56,648 nt of DNA. Source: an uncultured Myxococcales bacterium (lineage in GTDB: Bacteria > Myxococcota_A > UBA9042). Location of the stretch: assembly GCA_903896545.1 (NCBI GenBank), contig CAITYF010000209.1, positions 1 through 56,648 on the forward strand, read 5' to 3'. Position 1 is the stretch's first letter, and each line of letters starts with the position of its first letter. Positions 35,010 through 44,056 of the stretch are shown here, one piece after another. The translations under genes and the position numbers were made by a program. The notes under the pieces were generated by a model that was given only the letters and a program-made list of their open reading frames with translations, made no database searches and was not told the DNA's origin.

Positions 35010-37046
35010 CTACTCCACGCCGTCCGGGTAGGTCACGACGACCGACTGACGCGGTCTGACCTTGGCCGCTTCCAACGTGACGACCTTGCCGTCCGGCCAC
35101 CGCACCTGCACCGTGTAGTCGCAGCCGAGCGTGCCCAAACCAAAGTGCAGCGCGCGGCCATCCATCGAGTCGTGCATCCCGCGGCTCGCCTTCACTTCAC
35201 GCGTAAGCTTCGTGCCGGCGGCAAAGGTCACCACAACCCGCGCGCCAATCGCGTCCCGGTTGACCTTCACGCCGTCGCCCTGCAGGCGCAGCTTCAGCCA
35301 CGGCAGCTTCTGCCCGGCATCATTGCGGAACAGGAAATTCGGCCGCCCGCCGCCCGTGTCGCGCCCGCCCACCAGCAGGTCCAAGTCGCCGTCGCCATCC
35401 ACGTCCGCCCACGCGTGGTTCTGCGCGTTCTTCATGCCGAGCAGGTCTTTGCAGTAGCCGCCTGTCGCGCAGTTTTCGTTCGATTGCTTGCAATCCGCAT
35501 CGGTCGCGCAGGGCGTGCGGCACGCCTTGGCCAAACACTTCTCCCCGCTGACTGTGCAATCGCTGTCCTGTGTGCACGCAACCTGCGACGCGCTGGGCTT
35601 GCTGTTCGTCGTGTTGATGCCGCTCGTCGGTCCGACGCTGGCAAAACTGCCGTCGGCTTCCTGATGCAAAAGGCCAAACCACGCTTTTTGGTCCGGTGTC
35701 GTGTAACTCCCCTCATACTTCTTGTCGCGGGAAATGGACGCGTCCAGCCGCCCATCGTTGTCAAAATCGACCATCGCGCCGTCGACGTCGCCTTCATTGA
35801 ACGGCAACTTGCGCTGACCGCCTTCGCTGACAAAGAAGACCTGCCCGTCCTTGTCGGTGTTGATGAGCAGCAACGTCGGATCCGACCACTTGCGCGCGTA
35901 GTCGTCCGCAACCGGGTGGCTGATCGCCGTGATGAAGACGTCCATGCGCCCGTCGCCGTTGAAGTCGCCGCAGTCGAGACCAAAGCCGTTGCTGCCGATG
36001 TAGCCGTCGGCGCCCGGAGCGGGTTCGTCCCCTGACATCACGCCTTGCGCTTCCAGCCACGGATTGCCGGTCTTCAGGTACGCAAAGCCACGGGCTTCCG
36101 CGACCTCCGTGAAGTGCCCCGTGCCGTCGTTTTCATAGAGCGCGTTGTGCCCCGCGAGCACGCTGACGCCGTAGTTGCTGACGAGCACGTCCATGTCGCC
36201 GTCCGAGTCGTAATCACACGCGACCGTGCCGTTGGTCGGTTGCGCCGGATTCTTGCCCAGCCAAGGCGTGTGATTGACAAACGTGCCGTCGCCATTGCCG
36301 ATCAGCAGCACGTTTGCGGCGCTGTAGGACGTGTGGCCCATGCCGATGAAGAGGTCCAACTTGCCGTCGCCGTCAAAATCCGCAAAGACCGCGTTGCCAG
36401 CAACCGACTGCAACTTTTCAACGCCGCTGCTCGCCTTGGGGGAAAAGTGCCCCTTGCCGTCGTTCAGCAGAATCTGGTGCGTTTTGCCCGTCAGTGGCAC
36501 GTCCAACCCGGCAAGGCAATCCTGATCGCCATCGTTGTCCACGTCGCCAAAGGCGAACCAGCCGGCAGGAACTGCGCGCAAGCCGCTCTCGTCGGAAAAG
36601 TCGTAGAAGCTGCCGTCCCCCTGGTTGCGGAAAATCAGGTTCTCAAACGGAATTCCCGCCTGGGGATTCGGGTAGAGCGAGTGCGTCACGATGTCATCCC
36701 AGCCGTCGCCGTCGAGATCGACAAAGCCGAGGCGGCTGTGGTCGTTGATCGGGACTGCCGTCGCGCTGCCGTAGACGACGTTGTTGTGGCGGATGCCGCT
36801 GGCTTGCGAAATGTCGACAAAGAAGCTCTCACCGAGCGCGGTTGCTTCTCCCGGCACACAAACCGGCTTGTCGACGTCGCCCACGATGTCGGTCAGCGTC
36901 GTCGCGTCGTCCGTTCCGACGGCGTCGCTCGCGTCGTCAGTACCCGCTGCATCCGCGCCAGTCTGCGTCGTCGCGGTCGTGCCGCATCCGATTGCAACGA
37001 CCAACGCGCCGGTAGCCAGCGCGCGCAAAGAGAAGTTTCGAGCCAT
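35010..37046 (-). CDS. Lipoprotein with FG-GAP/VCBS repeats, Cys-rich insert and ASPIC/UnbV-like C-terminus
   Basis: The product is 678 aa. A lipoprotein signal (ALVVAIGC) and Thr/Asp/Ala-rich linker are followed by at least six FG-GAP/VCBS-type repeats with Ca-binding-like DxDxDGxxD cores (VDLDGDGWDD, GDVDNDGDQD, ADFDGDGKLD, CDYDSDGDMD, GDFNGDGRMD, VDFDNDGRLD, ADVDGDGDLD), suggesting a surface beta-propeller. A Cys-rich segment (CTQDSDCTVSGEKC, CATDADCKQS) interrupts the last repeats, and the end (RDAIGARVVVTFA..YTVQVRWPDG) resembles the ASPIC/UnbV domain. ATG 37046 has GAGG about 8 nt upstream and gives the lipobox; the longer frame does not. Predicted adhesive or carbohydrate-binding surface protein. 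Confidence 0.9.
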   Translation of the reverse strand: MARNFSLRALATGALVVAIGCGTTATTQTGADAAGTDDASDAVGTDDATTLTDIVGDVDKPVCVPGEATALGESFFVDISQASGIRHNNVVYGSATAVPINDHSRLGFVDLDGDGWDDIVTHSLYPNPQAGIPFENLIFRNQGDGSFYDFSDESGLRAVPAGWFAFGDVDNDGDQDCLAGLDVPLTGKTHQILLNDGKGHFSPKASSGVEKLQSVAGNAVFADFDGDGKLDLFIGMGHTSYSAANVLLIGNGDGTFVNHTPWLGKNPAQPTNGTVACDYDSDGDMDVLVSNYGVSVLAGHNALYENDGTGHFTEVAEARGFAYLKTGNPWLEAQGVMSGDEPAPGADGYIGSNGFGLDCGDFNGDGRMDVFITAISHPVADDYARKWSDPTLLLINTDKDGQVFFVSEGGQRKLPFNEGDVDGAMVDFDNDGRLDASISRDKKYEGSYTTPDQKAWFGLLHQEADGSFASVGPTSGINTTNSKPSASQVACTQDSDCTVSGEKCLAKACRTPCATDADCKQSNENCATGGYCKDLLGMKNAQNHAWADVDGDGDLDLLVGGRDTGGGRPNFLFRNDAGQKLPWLKLRLQGDGVKVNRDAIGARVVVTFAAGTKLTREVKASRGMHDSMDGRALHFGLGTLGCDYTVQVRWPDGKVVTLEAAKVRPRQSVVVTYPDGVE

Positions 37047-37168
37047 GACGGGATCCTCGACACGCGCCGCAACGGCGGTTGCGCCAAGGGGAGCACCTTC
37101 AGCGGCGAAGCGCAAGACGCGCCCTGACCCGCCGAGGAAACGGTCGTGAAAACAAGATCCGCTGGCGG

Positions 37169-37477
37169 TCAGAGTCCGTAGCGCGTCGGACGCCACGGCT
37201 TGCCAAACCGCCGCAGCTTGGACACGTCCTGCGTGCGAATCACGGTAATCACGCCGGTTTCTTTGGTGATGACGGCCACCGACAGCGCCTCATGCACGTC
37301 CACGCCCGACCGCGCCGCGCGCTTCAGATCGCGCCGTCCAACGAAGTAGGCATAGCGGCCATCGGGCTGGCGAATTTCGCGGCCCCATTGCAGGACGGTC
37401 TCGACAACCGCAGGCGGAATCCGACGTTGCCGCGAGCGGCGTTCAGCGTGCGGTGTCCATTCAAGCGCCATCTCCAT
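37169..37477 (-). CDS. DUF4258-family small protein
   Basis: The product is 102 aa. It has the DUF4258 pattern: HAERRSRQRRIPPAVVETVL, then a GRYAYFVGRRD strand, and a C-terminal VAVITKETGVITVI strand. The fold is related to RelE-like small proteins, but toxin activity is not established and no antitoxin is adjacent. ATG 37477 has GAGGAG 6 nt upstream. It lies 108 bp after the methyltransferase gene in the same direction. Confidence 0.8.
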   Translation of the reverse strand: MEMALEWTPHAERRSRQRRIPPAVVETVLQWGREIRQPDGRYAYFVGRRDLKRAARSGVDVHEALSVAVITKETGVITVIRTQDVSKLRRFGKPWRPTRYGL

Positions 37478-37585
37478 GTTCGACTCCTCATCGGTTTGTC
37501 CGGTGAAGCTGAAGACTGAGAGCCAGATGAAGTTTGACAGTTTCCCGATGACGTTGCCAAAATTTTCTGGCCAACACGCCTGCGT

Positions 37586-38686
37586 TCAGGACTTTTCGAC
37601 GAGGAACAGAAACTCGCGCACGTGCATGTCGCGGTTCCGCAAGTTCCGGCTGCCGCGAAAGGCGTTGTACCGCTTCTCCAACACCGTGATCTGACCAAGC
37701 GGGGCCAGCAGCGCCAGCATCTCGTGGCGCGCGATAAACCCTTCTGAATTAAAAGAAATCAGCAGAAACTTGGCGCGAATCTCCGCCACCAACTGCCGCA
37801 GCGCGGTTTGCGCGTGCGCGCGGCGGTTGTAGTCAGAGCGCTGCCAGTCCACGGGAATGCCCGATACCGCGCTGATTTCTGTCGGACGCTGGTAGTCGAC
37901 CAGCAGGTTGAGCATGAAGTAGTTCGCGCCGTACGGGTGCTGGTTGTACGGCGGGTCGATATAGGCGAGGTCGACTTCGGGAACGTCGTGGATCAGCGCG
38001 TTGGCGTCCCGCTGGTGGACCTCGCAGTCGACCGTGAACTGGCTGAACACGGGGAAAGGCAACGCAATGTCCCGCCGGATCCGACTGAGCGCGTCCTCGC
38101 GGTTGCCGCCGAACTGCCCAATGCCTGTCTGCGCGTTTTTGTAGAAGCCCTTGAACACACCGGACGTGTTCGCATGAATCGACGCCTCCGAGAGCAGCGG
38201 GGCCAAGAAAAACGGCTGAACTTCAGCGGGCAGAGCCGCGATCAACTGCCGCATCGTGTCGAGATACTGGGCGTTACGCGTGGTATAGAAGACGCGCTCG
38301 TTGGGCTGAATCGCGCGGTCATCTTGCGGCGCGTAAAGCTCGGCAATCAGTCCCGGCGTCCAGGCGCCGTCGCGGATCTGGCCGGTGAGCGCAACGTAGT
38401 GCGCTTGCAACTGAACCAGCAACTCTGGCGTCGGATTGGCCAAGTAGCAGCGATTGATAACTGCCGAATACGCCTCCAGATCGTTGACGATGAGGCGGTC
38501 TGCATCCTGCCGCAGGAAGCGTGCAACCACGCCGGAACCGGAGAACACGTCGAAGATCGAGAGTTTGCGCCCGCCCAGGCGCCCGCGCACGTGCTGCACG
38601 CCCTCGCCGACAAAATCCAGAAGCGCGCGCTTGTTGCCCAAGTAGGTGATGAGCTGCTGCGTGAGGTAGTCGGGGTTCTCCAACAT
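37586..38686 (-). CDS. D12-class adenine-specific DNA methyltransferase, orphan
   Basis: The product is 366 aa. It has LITYLGNKRALLDFV at the N-terminus, the SAM-binding motif FDVFSGSGVVARF, the target-recognition region in the middle, and the catalytic YIDPPYNQHPYG motif, so it should make N6-methyladenine. The order of motifs fits the alpha (Dam/DpnM-like) class. ATG 38686 gives MLENPDYLTQQ; the frame upstream is low-complexity. No restriction nuclease is adjacent, so it may act alone in regulation or repair, or as a remnant of a system. The recognition site cannot be read from the sequence. Confidence 0.9.
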   Translation of the reverse strand: MLENPDYLTQQLITYLGNKRALLDFVGEGVQHVRGRLGGRKLSIFDVFSGSGVVARFLRQDADRLIVNDLEAYSAVINRCYLANPTPELLVQLQAHYVALTGQIRDGAWTPGLIAELYAPQDDRAIQPNERVFYTTRNAQYLDTMRQLIAALPAEVQPFFLAPLLSEASIHANTSGVFKGFYKNAQTGIGQFGGNREDALSRIRRDIALPFPVFSQFTVDCEVHQRDANALIHDVPEVDLAYIDPPYNQHPYGANYFMLNLLVDYQRPTEISAVSGIPVDWQRSDYNRRAHAQTALRQLVAEIRAKFLLISFNSEGFIARHEMLALLAPLGQITVLEKRYNAFRGSRNLRNRDMHVREFLFLVEKS

Positions 38687-38858
38687 GGTCACTGTGATCG
38701 TGCTCCGCCCTTGCCTGACTGCGAGTGTGGGCCAACGTCCGCGTCGTCGCAATGGTCGATTCCGCAAAAGACATCGCCCCACAACACGGTCAGTTCTCAC
38801 GACACGGTGGTTGCAAATCGCCCGGCATGTTGCATCCTCGCGGCACTGAGGCAACTGC

Positions 38859-39635
38859 ATGCGCCGCGCCCTCGTGCCCATTGTTACGCTAACTTGCCTC
38901 TGCTGCGCGACGTTGCCACGGCCAACGCGTACTGACCTCCAGATTGCGGGCGGTTTGGCGCACACCCAGTGGACGGAATCGACGCCCGCCTGTTCGGGGT
39001 TTCCGCCCGCGCGGCAGCTCGACGATCAAGTGCAGGCGGGCATCGCCGTTGTGCATCAAAATGCGACAGGGCTGGAATTGGGAGGCTCGCTGGAGGCCGT
39101 GCGGGAAACCGTGACGCGGTCCGTGAACCACCCGTCGCCGCCCGACGGCGCGCGGGACTCTATGCTCGGCGGCGGCGCGTACGTCGGCGTGAGGCGCCAG
39201 AACGTCGGAACAGCCGTCGGTGGCGTGCTTTTTGGCCGCACGCTCGCGCCGTATTTCACGCTGGAGTTGGGCAGTCTCGACAAAATCTGGCTGCACGTGC
39301 AGTTAGGGCGCTGGCGCCCGTTCACGGACGCGCGTGTGGCCAGCATCGGCGGCGTCCTGCGGCCGTTCCCCGGCGGAGAGCTGGAGCTGTGGTTCGGCGA
39401 GGCAGCATCGGGCGTGTACGCGTATCCCGTTGCGACGCGCATGCCAGGTCAAAGCAGTTTTGCCGATGCCAAGTTCGGCGGTGGGCTCAACCTGCACTTG
39501 CAAGTGAGTGAAGTCTTCGCTCTCGTCGCCCAGGTCGTCGCTTCCGAGACGCCGTCAGGCAGTTTTGGCATTTCAATCACGCCGAGCAAGCTCGTCGAGC
39601 AGCCGGAAAAGCAGAAGCCCGCCGATCCAGACTGA
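38859..39635 (+). CDS. Exported protein of unknown function, possible outer-membrane barrel or lipoprotein
   Basis: The product is 258 aa. The N-terminus (RRALVPIVTLTCLCCATL) is a signal peptide with a possible lipobox. The rest has alternating beta-strand character (GLELGGSLEAV, GGGAYVGVRR, VGGVLFGRTLAPYFTLELG, GGGLNLHLQVSEVFALVAQVV) and a charged Lys/Pro C-terminus. No family is recognised. ATG 38859 has GAGG 8 nt upstream. It is divergent from the methyltransferase and nearly convergent with the photolyase gene, 14 bp apart. Confidence 0.75.
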   Translation: MRRALVPIVTLTCLCCATLPRPTRTDLQIAGGLAHTQWTESTPACSGFPPARQLDDQVQAGIAVVHQNATGLELGGSLEAVRETVTRSVNHPSPPDGARDSMLGGGAYVGVRRQNVGTAVGGVLFGRTLAPYFTLELGSLDKIWLHVQLGRWRPFTDARVASIGGVLRPFPGGELELWFGEAASGVYAYPVATRMPGQSSFADAKFGGGLNLHLQVSEVFALVAQVVASETPSGSFGISITPSKLVEQPEKQKPADPD

Positions 39636-39649
39636 GCGGACTGCCTGGC

Positions 39650-41131
39650 TCAAACGGCCAATGCAAACTGTCGTACCGCGGCCCAACGCGCGACGTAGGA
39701 CGTGGTGTGCCATTTCCGCGCGGTATTGGCCGACGTCATGTAGCGGATCGTGCCGAAGATCGGCCGAACGGGTCCCCACGGGCGGTCGTAGCGGCCCAGC
39801 ACCCAGAAGATGCCCGCCACCGAGTTGGGGTCGCGCCCGTCCAAGGCAAAGCGGTCGTTCAACTCCAACATGCGCGCCAGAGCTTCCTGCGGCGTTGGCG
39901 ACCACTCCAGAATCTTCTTGCCCCAGAGCATCCGCAGGTAGTTGTGCATCGTTCCATCCGCCACCAACTGTCGCTGCGCGGCGTTCCACAGCGGATCGTG
40001 GGTCGCCGCGCCGCGCAGTTGTGCCAACGTGTAGGTGACTGGACGCGGATCGCGCGCGTGCTCGTCAAGCGTGTGTTGCGCCCACGTTGGCAACGTCGAC
40101 CACGCGTCGTAGTTCTCGGTAAATTCAGCTTCCAGATGGCCCAGTTCGCGCCACGTCACAAGCTGATCGACAAACGCCTCGCCGGCCGGACTCATACCCC
40201 ACCAGCCTTCCCGTGCGCCGCGGTTTGGCGGTCCCAGCTTGCCCGGATGCCAATCCTCGGCCTCTGCCAGCGCCAGAAACACCTCATGCGCTGACGTGTG
40301 ACCAAAGTGCAGGTACGGTGAAAGACCGCTCGATCCTTGAAGATCCGGGTGATTGCGATCTTCGGGGTACGCTGCCAGCCGCTCTTCCATGAAAGCGTGC
40401 AGTCGCGCAGTCCCTGCGTCCGAGCCGCCTTTGTGCTGCACCGCGCGAATCGTGTGGTCCAACGGCAGTTGCGTCAACGTCGAGCCGGTCAATTCCGCCG
40501 CATTCGCCAACGGCCAGGTCGAGCGCACGTCAGCGGGCAACGGCACTTGCGTCCTGACAAGCAAGTCTGCGAGCGGGTCTGCGTCCGGAAAGTGCTGCAA
40601 TTGCGCCGGCAATTCCTTTTGAAGTCGCGATCGCAGGGCGTGGGCCGAAGCGAAAGCACGTCCCAGCGCGGCGCGCGGCATCAGCCCTACCGAATCTACG
40701 GCATCCAGGCGAACGTCGAGCTGCCGCGCGGCAGCTTGGCGCATCTTGGGCAAGAAGAATTGCGGCGAGTCGTCCGTCACCACCTGAACGGCGTCACGCG
40801 CAAGCGCGAGCAGTAGACCACGCCCTGCCCCCGGCTGAGGCTCCAGGTACGGCCAGTACGTCACGTGTTCACGGGCACACGCGGCCGCGTTGTCGCGCAT
40901 CCCGTCCAGCACGAACTGGTGCATGCGTTCATTGGCGTACGGATACCCGACCCGCAGTGCCTCAAAGATGACGAGCGGCTTTCCCAGCGCATTGGCCTGC
41001 GCGACGGCGTGCTCAAGGCCCCAATTGAACCGCGTGCGGCGACTGGCCGTCATCCAATAGAGGACGTAAGCGCGTTCAGGGCGAACGGGCGACTCGTTCA
41101 AAGTGCGAAGGCGAATGGTTACGATCGACAT
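39650..41131 (-). CDS. Class II deoxyribodipyrimidine photolyase (CPD photolyase)
   Basis: The product is 493 aa, normal for the class. The antenna-binding alpha/beta domain opens VLYWMTASRRTRFNWGLEHA. The FAD domain has the class II signature LVTWRELGHLEAEF, LPTWAQHTLDEHARD, YTLAQLRGAATHDPLWNAAQ, MHNYLRMLWGKKILEW and LNDRFALDGRDPNSVAGIFW. It repairs cyclobutane pyrimidine dimers with blue light. ATG 41131 begins MSIVTIRLRTLN; the longer upstream frame has no protein-like content. Monocistronic. Confidence 0.95.
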   Translation of the reverse strand: MSIVTIRLRTLNESPVRPERAYVLYWMTASRRTRFNWGLEHAVAQANALGKPLVIFEALRVGYPYANERMHQFVLDGMRDNAAACAREHVTYWPYLEPQPGAGRGLLLALARDAVQVVTDDSPQFFLPKMRQAAARQLDVRLDAVDSVGLMPRAALGRAFASAHALRSRLQKELPAQLQHFPDADPLADLLVRTQVPLPADVRSTWPLANAAELTGSTLTQLPLDHTIRAVQHKGGSDAGTARLHAFMEERLAAYPEDRNHPDLQGSSGLSPYLHFGHTSAHEVFLALAEAEDWHPGKLGPPNRGAREGWWGMSPAGEAFVDQLVTWRELGHLEAEFTENYDAWSTLPTWAQHTLDEHARDPRPVTYTLAQLRGAATHDPLWNAAQRQLVADGTMHNYLRMLWGKKILEWSPTPQEALARMLELNDRFALDGRDPNSVAGIFWVLGRYDRPWGPVRPIFGTIRYMTSANTARKWHTTSYVARWAAVRQFALAV

Positions 41132-41584
41132 GACGGCGCTGCTCTGCAAAAGTCCCTGAATGTGCGATGCTTCCGCGATAGAATCGATGCGCGGTTCGCG
41201 GACGGTTTCATCCACAACGCGGCGCATCCCGTGGAGGCGACGGTCATCGACGGTGTTGAGAACCCGCGGCTCAGGTTGGGCCGTGCGCCGACCCGACGGG
41301 CTTGGGGTGCTGGCCTTGGCGCGCGATGAGAGTATGCTCGTGCCGACGGGCCGATTCGTTGACGTGCGGCCCTTCTCCACACGCTGACCGCAGTTCGGGA
41401 GCATCTGTTCTCGATCCTCGGCGCGCCACCGGAGGTGCTCGCTCGCGGTCCAGGTACGAAACGCGACAGGTCGACCCGACGATCGTTGGTGTTGGACTCC
41501 TGTCAGCCTAGTTGGACGTTTGACCTGCTTCGGACACCGCTCCGGTCGGTCAGACCTCTTCAGTCAGCGGGAAAGGCGGAACGC
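41132..41584. other. Intergenic region between divergent photolyase and CinA-like genes
   Basis: 453 bp with no convincing gene. It contains the diverged third copy of the left-edge repeat at 41420-41476 and must hold both divergent promoters, neither of which is clear by eye. Confidence 0.5.
41420..41476. repeat. Diverged dispersed copy of the left-edge repeat
   Basis: GCCACCGGAGGTGCTCGCT, CGCGGTCC and GAAACGCGACAGGTC appear in the same order as in 131-180, with small indels. The right half of the 81-bp unit is not recognisable here. Confidence 0.65.
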
Positions 41585-42361
41585 ATGTCCAAGACCGACG
41601 ACATTCGCACGATCGGCATCATCATCATCGGCAACGAAGTGTTGAGCGGAAAGATCCGCGACGAGAACACGCCGTTCTTGATCGAGAGTTTCAACCGCGC
41701 CGGACTACGCGTCGGCGAGACCGCCATCGTCGCCGACTACGTGCCGCGCTTGGCTGAGGTGATCCGCAACTTCTCGGAACGCTTTGATCTTGTCGTCACC
41801 ACGGGCGGCGTAGGCCCGACGCACGACGATTGCACGTGGCAGGCAGTTGCGGTCGCCCTGGACGAACCGCTGGAGCTGCACGAAGAGCTCGTGAACCGCA
41901 TCGAGACGCGTTCCGGCCAGAAAATGACCGAAGAGCAAAAGCGAATGGCGCTGCTGCCGCGCGGAACGACGATGCACTTGAACGATGGCCGCTGGCCGCT
42001 TTTGCAGGCCAGAAACGTCATCGTGATGCCCGGTGTGCCGTCGATGGTGACTGGTCGTATCGAGGCGTTGTGTGCGCGACTGGCACGACCGCGGCCCTGG
42101 CTCGCGACCGTCTATTTCACCGCCGACGAATGGGTCTGCGTGCCGGCGATCGATGCCGTTGTCGCGGCGTTTCCGGAGGTGGAAATTGGCAGCTATCCGG
42201 TGTTCTACCCCGCAGATCACAAGCTGCGGCTGACGTTTGAGCACGCCGAGGAAACGCAAGTTCGCCAGGCCGTCGCGCAAGTGACCGACGCGATTGGGCG
42301 GGACAACTTCGTGCGCGAAACGTGGCGGCCTCCGACCGACGTTTCGGTTGACCCGACGTAG
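41585..42361 (+). CDS. CinA/MoaB-type molybdopterin-binding domain protein
   Basis: The product is 258 aa. It has the competence/damage-inducible CinA N-terminal pattern: IGIIIIGNEVLSGKIRDENT, the TTGGVGPTHDD loop, MALLPRGTTM and VIVMPGVPSMV. The nicotinamide-deamidase (CinA C-terminal) domain is absent, so it is the short form also seen in FAD-synthase-like relatives. The role is uncertain: CinA-family enzymes hydrolyse ADP-ribose or act in pyridine-nucleotide salvage. ATG 41585 opens MSKTDDIRT with GGA 6 nt upstream; 21 nt separate its stop from the next gene, which is probably co-transcribed. Confidence 0.88.
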   Translation: MSKTDDIRTIGIIIIGNEVLSGKIRDENTPFLIESFNRAGLRVGETAIVADYVPRLAEVIRNFSERFDLVVTTGGVGPTHDDCTWQAVAVALDEPLELHEELVNRIETRSGQKMTEEQKRMALLPRGTTMHLNDGRWPLLQARNVIVMPGVPSMVTGRIEALCARLARPRPWLATVYFTADEWVCVPAIDAVVAAFPEVEIGSYPVFYPADHKLRLTFEHAEETQVRQAVAQVTDAIGRDNFVRETWRPPTDVSVDPT

Positions 42362-42382
42362 CGCGAACCCTACGCTGCGGGA

Positions 42383-44011
42383 ATGAAACACCCGCTGCCG
42401 CTCCTGTTCGTTACGTCCGCCCTTTTCGCCCAGCCGCTGTTCGCCAAACCGAAGGCCGCCAAGCCCACGCCAACCGTAGAAGTGCCGGCGGGGCCGCGGA
42501 AGCCGACGCCAGCGTGGCCGTTTCGCCCCGCGCCGCCTGAATCTGACATGCAAAAAGGGCCCGAGCCGGGCGGTTTGGGCATCGTACTCGGTGAAAAGGA
42601 CGGGGAGATCGTCGTACAGCAGGTCGTGCCCGGCGGACCGGCACAAAAAGCGGGACTGCGCGCGGGCGACGTTCTCGAAGCAACGGATGCGATGGCGCAG
42701 ATTCGCGGGATGAAGCTCGCGGACGTGACACCGCACATTCGCGGTCTCCCCGGCTCGATCTGCAAAGTGACGGCGCGGCGCGACAAGGAGACGCTCCACA
42801 TCGACATCCCGCGAATCGCGCTCAAGCGGCTGTTTCCGCCGTCAGCGAAGGACATCATCACCGTGAAGGCCGGCGCATCGCTTCTGACGACTGGCGCGAC
42901 GCACCAGCTCGCCGTGACGTGGTTGGCGACACAAAAAGGCCAAGGGGACCTGCCGACGATCGTAACGGCGCGGATTGCGAGCGCGGATCTGAACCAGACG
43001 CTGACGCCGGGGACGGGCGAAGCGCGCGAAATTCGGCTGACGGGCGAGACGACCGCGCTGCAGATCGAGGATTGGCGGCTGGACTTGCGCCTGCTTCCGG
43101 ATGGCGAGACGGTCGCGGTGACGTCGTCGAATTTGCCGGTTGTGGACGCGGGCACGGAAGCCAAGGCGTGGCAGCAGCCTTGGGCAGATCCGGTTGCGCC
43201 GCGCGCGCCGCCCAAGGTGACCGCCAAATGGCGGGGACCGATCGCGGTGAACCTGCGTGTGGTGAGCGGCGGCAAGCCAGTCGGGACGCAGCGAATCGCG
43301 TTGCGCATCGGTCAGGGCAAGAAGGATCTGGAGACCGTCACCGTCGTGACCGACGCCGACGGGCGTTTTCACGTGCAGTTGGACGCAGCCGGCCCGTTCA
43401 CCGTGCGGGCCTTGGCTCAGGCGACGCCGGGCGGGCTGCACGACGCGGCTTTTGCCTACCAGATGCAGCAAGAGGTCGAGCTGGTCGCGGTGAATGACGG
43501 CCCGGTGCTGCAACTGAGCTTGAACGCGAAGCCGCCGACGGCGGGAAGCGTGGACGACTGGCAAAAAGACGAACGCGTTGGCCAAGGCATGCCGACGTTG
43601 GACGTCAAGCGTTGGTTTGGTGAAAAGCCGGCGGATCCCAAAGATCTCAAGGGCCACGTGCTGCTGGTCTACCTGTGGGCGACCTGGTGCGGACCGTGTC
43701 GGATGACCGCGCCGATGATCGCAGAACTGAACGTGCGGATGCGCGACACCGGTTTGCGGATCGTCGAGGCGTCGGTCGATCGCGATGAACAGGCGCTCGA
43801 AGCGTTCCACCGTGAATTCCTGCCAGGCGCACCGTCTGTGGCGTGGCTGGGACCGGATGGACTGGAGACCATGGAAGTGTCGAGCATTCCGACGTTTGTC
43901 GTCGTCGATCACACGGGCAAGATCCGCGGATTTCGGCGCGGTGGCGGCTGGGCGCTGGAACCGCTGGAGGCTTGGCTACGGCAACTGCTGGAAGACGCCA
44001 AGAAGGGCTGA
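42383..44011 (+). CDS. Exported PDZ-thioredoxin (TlpA-like) fusion protein
   Basis: The product is 542 aa. A signal peptide (LPLLFVTSALFAQPLFA) and Pro/Lys linker lead to a PDZ domain (about 60-140; GGLGIVLGEKDG, VVPGGPAQKAGLRAGD). A beta-rich middle region (about 150-400, with a VTDADGRFHVQL carboxypeptidase-regulatory-like segment) is followed by a C-terminal TlpA/ResA-type thioredoxin domain (about 405-540) with active site WCGPC and cis-Pro in SSIPTFVV. It is a periplasmic thiol-disulfide oxidoreductase, probably tethered to clients by the PDZ domain. That domain combination is uncommon. Confidence 0.9.
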   Translation: MKHPLPLLFVTSALFAQPLFAKPKAAKPTPTVEVPAGPRKPTPAWPFRPAPPESDMQKGPEPGGLGIVLGEKDGEIVVQQVVPGGPAQKAGLRAGDVLEATDAMAQIRGMKLADVTPHIRGLPGSICKVTARRDKETLHIDIPRIALKRLFPPSAKDIITVKAGASLLTTGATHQLAVTWLATQKGQGDLPTIVTARIASADLNQTLTPGTGEAREIRLTGETTALQIEDWRLDLRLLPDGETVAVTSSNLPVVDAGTEAKAWQQPWADPVAPRAPPKVTAKWRGPIAVNLRVVSGGKPVGTQRIALRIGQGKKDLETVTVVTDADGRFHVQLDAAGPFTVRALAQATPGGLHDAAFAYQMQQEVELVAVNDGPVLQLSLNAKPPTAGSVDDWQKDERVGQGMPTLDVKRWFGEKPADPKDLKGHVLLVYLWATWCGPCRMTAPMIAELNVRMRDTGLRIVEASVDRDEQALEAFHREFLPGAPSVAWLGPDGLETMEVSSIPTFVVVDHTGKIRGFRRGGGWALEPLEAWLRQLLEDAKKG

Positions 44012-44056
44012 TCCGAACCGCGAGATCCCTTCAGTGCGGGACATCCGCCGCAGACG

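Noticed and set aside
37169..37477. DUF4258 gene as a toxin-antitoxin module
   Set aside because: No adjacent small antitoxin-like gene; the neighbours are a methyltransferase and a lipoprotein.
37586..38686. DNA methyltransferase as part of a restriction or phage-defence system
   Set aside because: No nuclease or defence-type gene on either side; it is treated as an orphan methylase.
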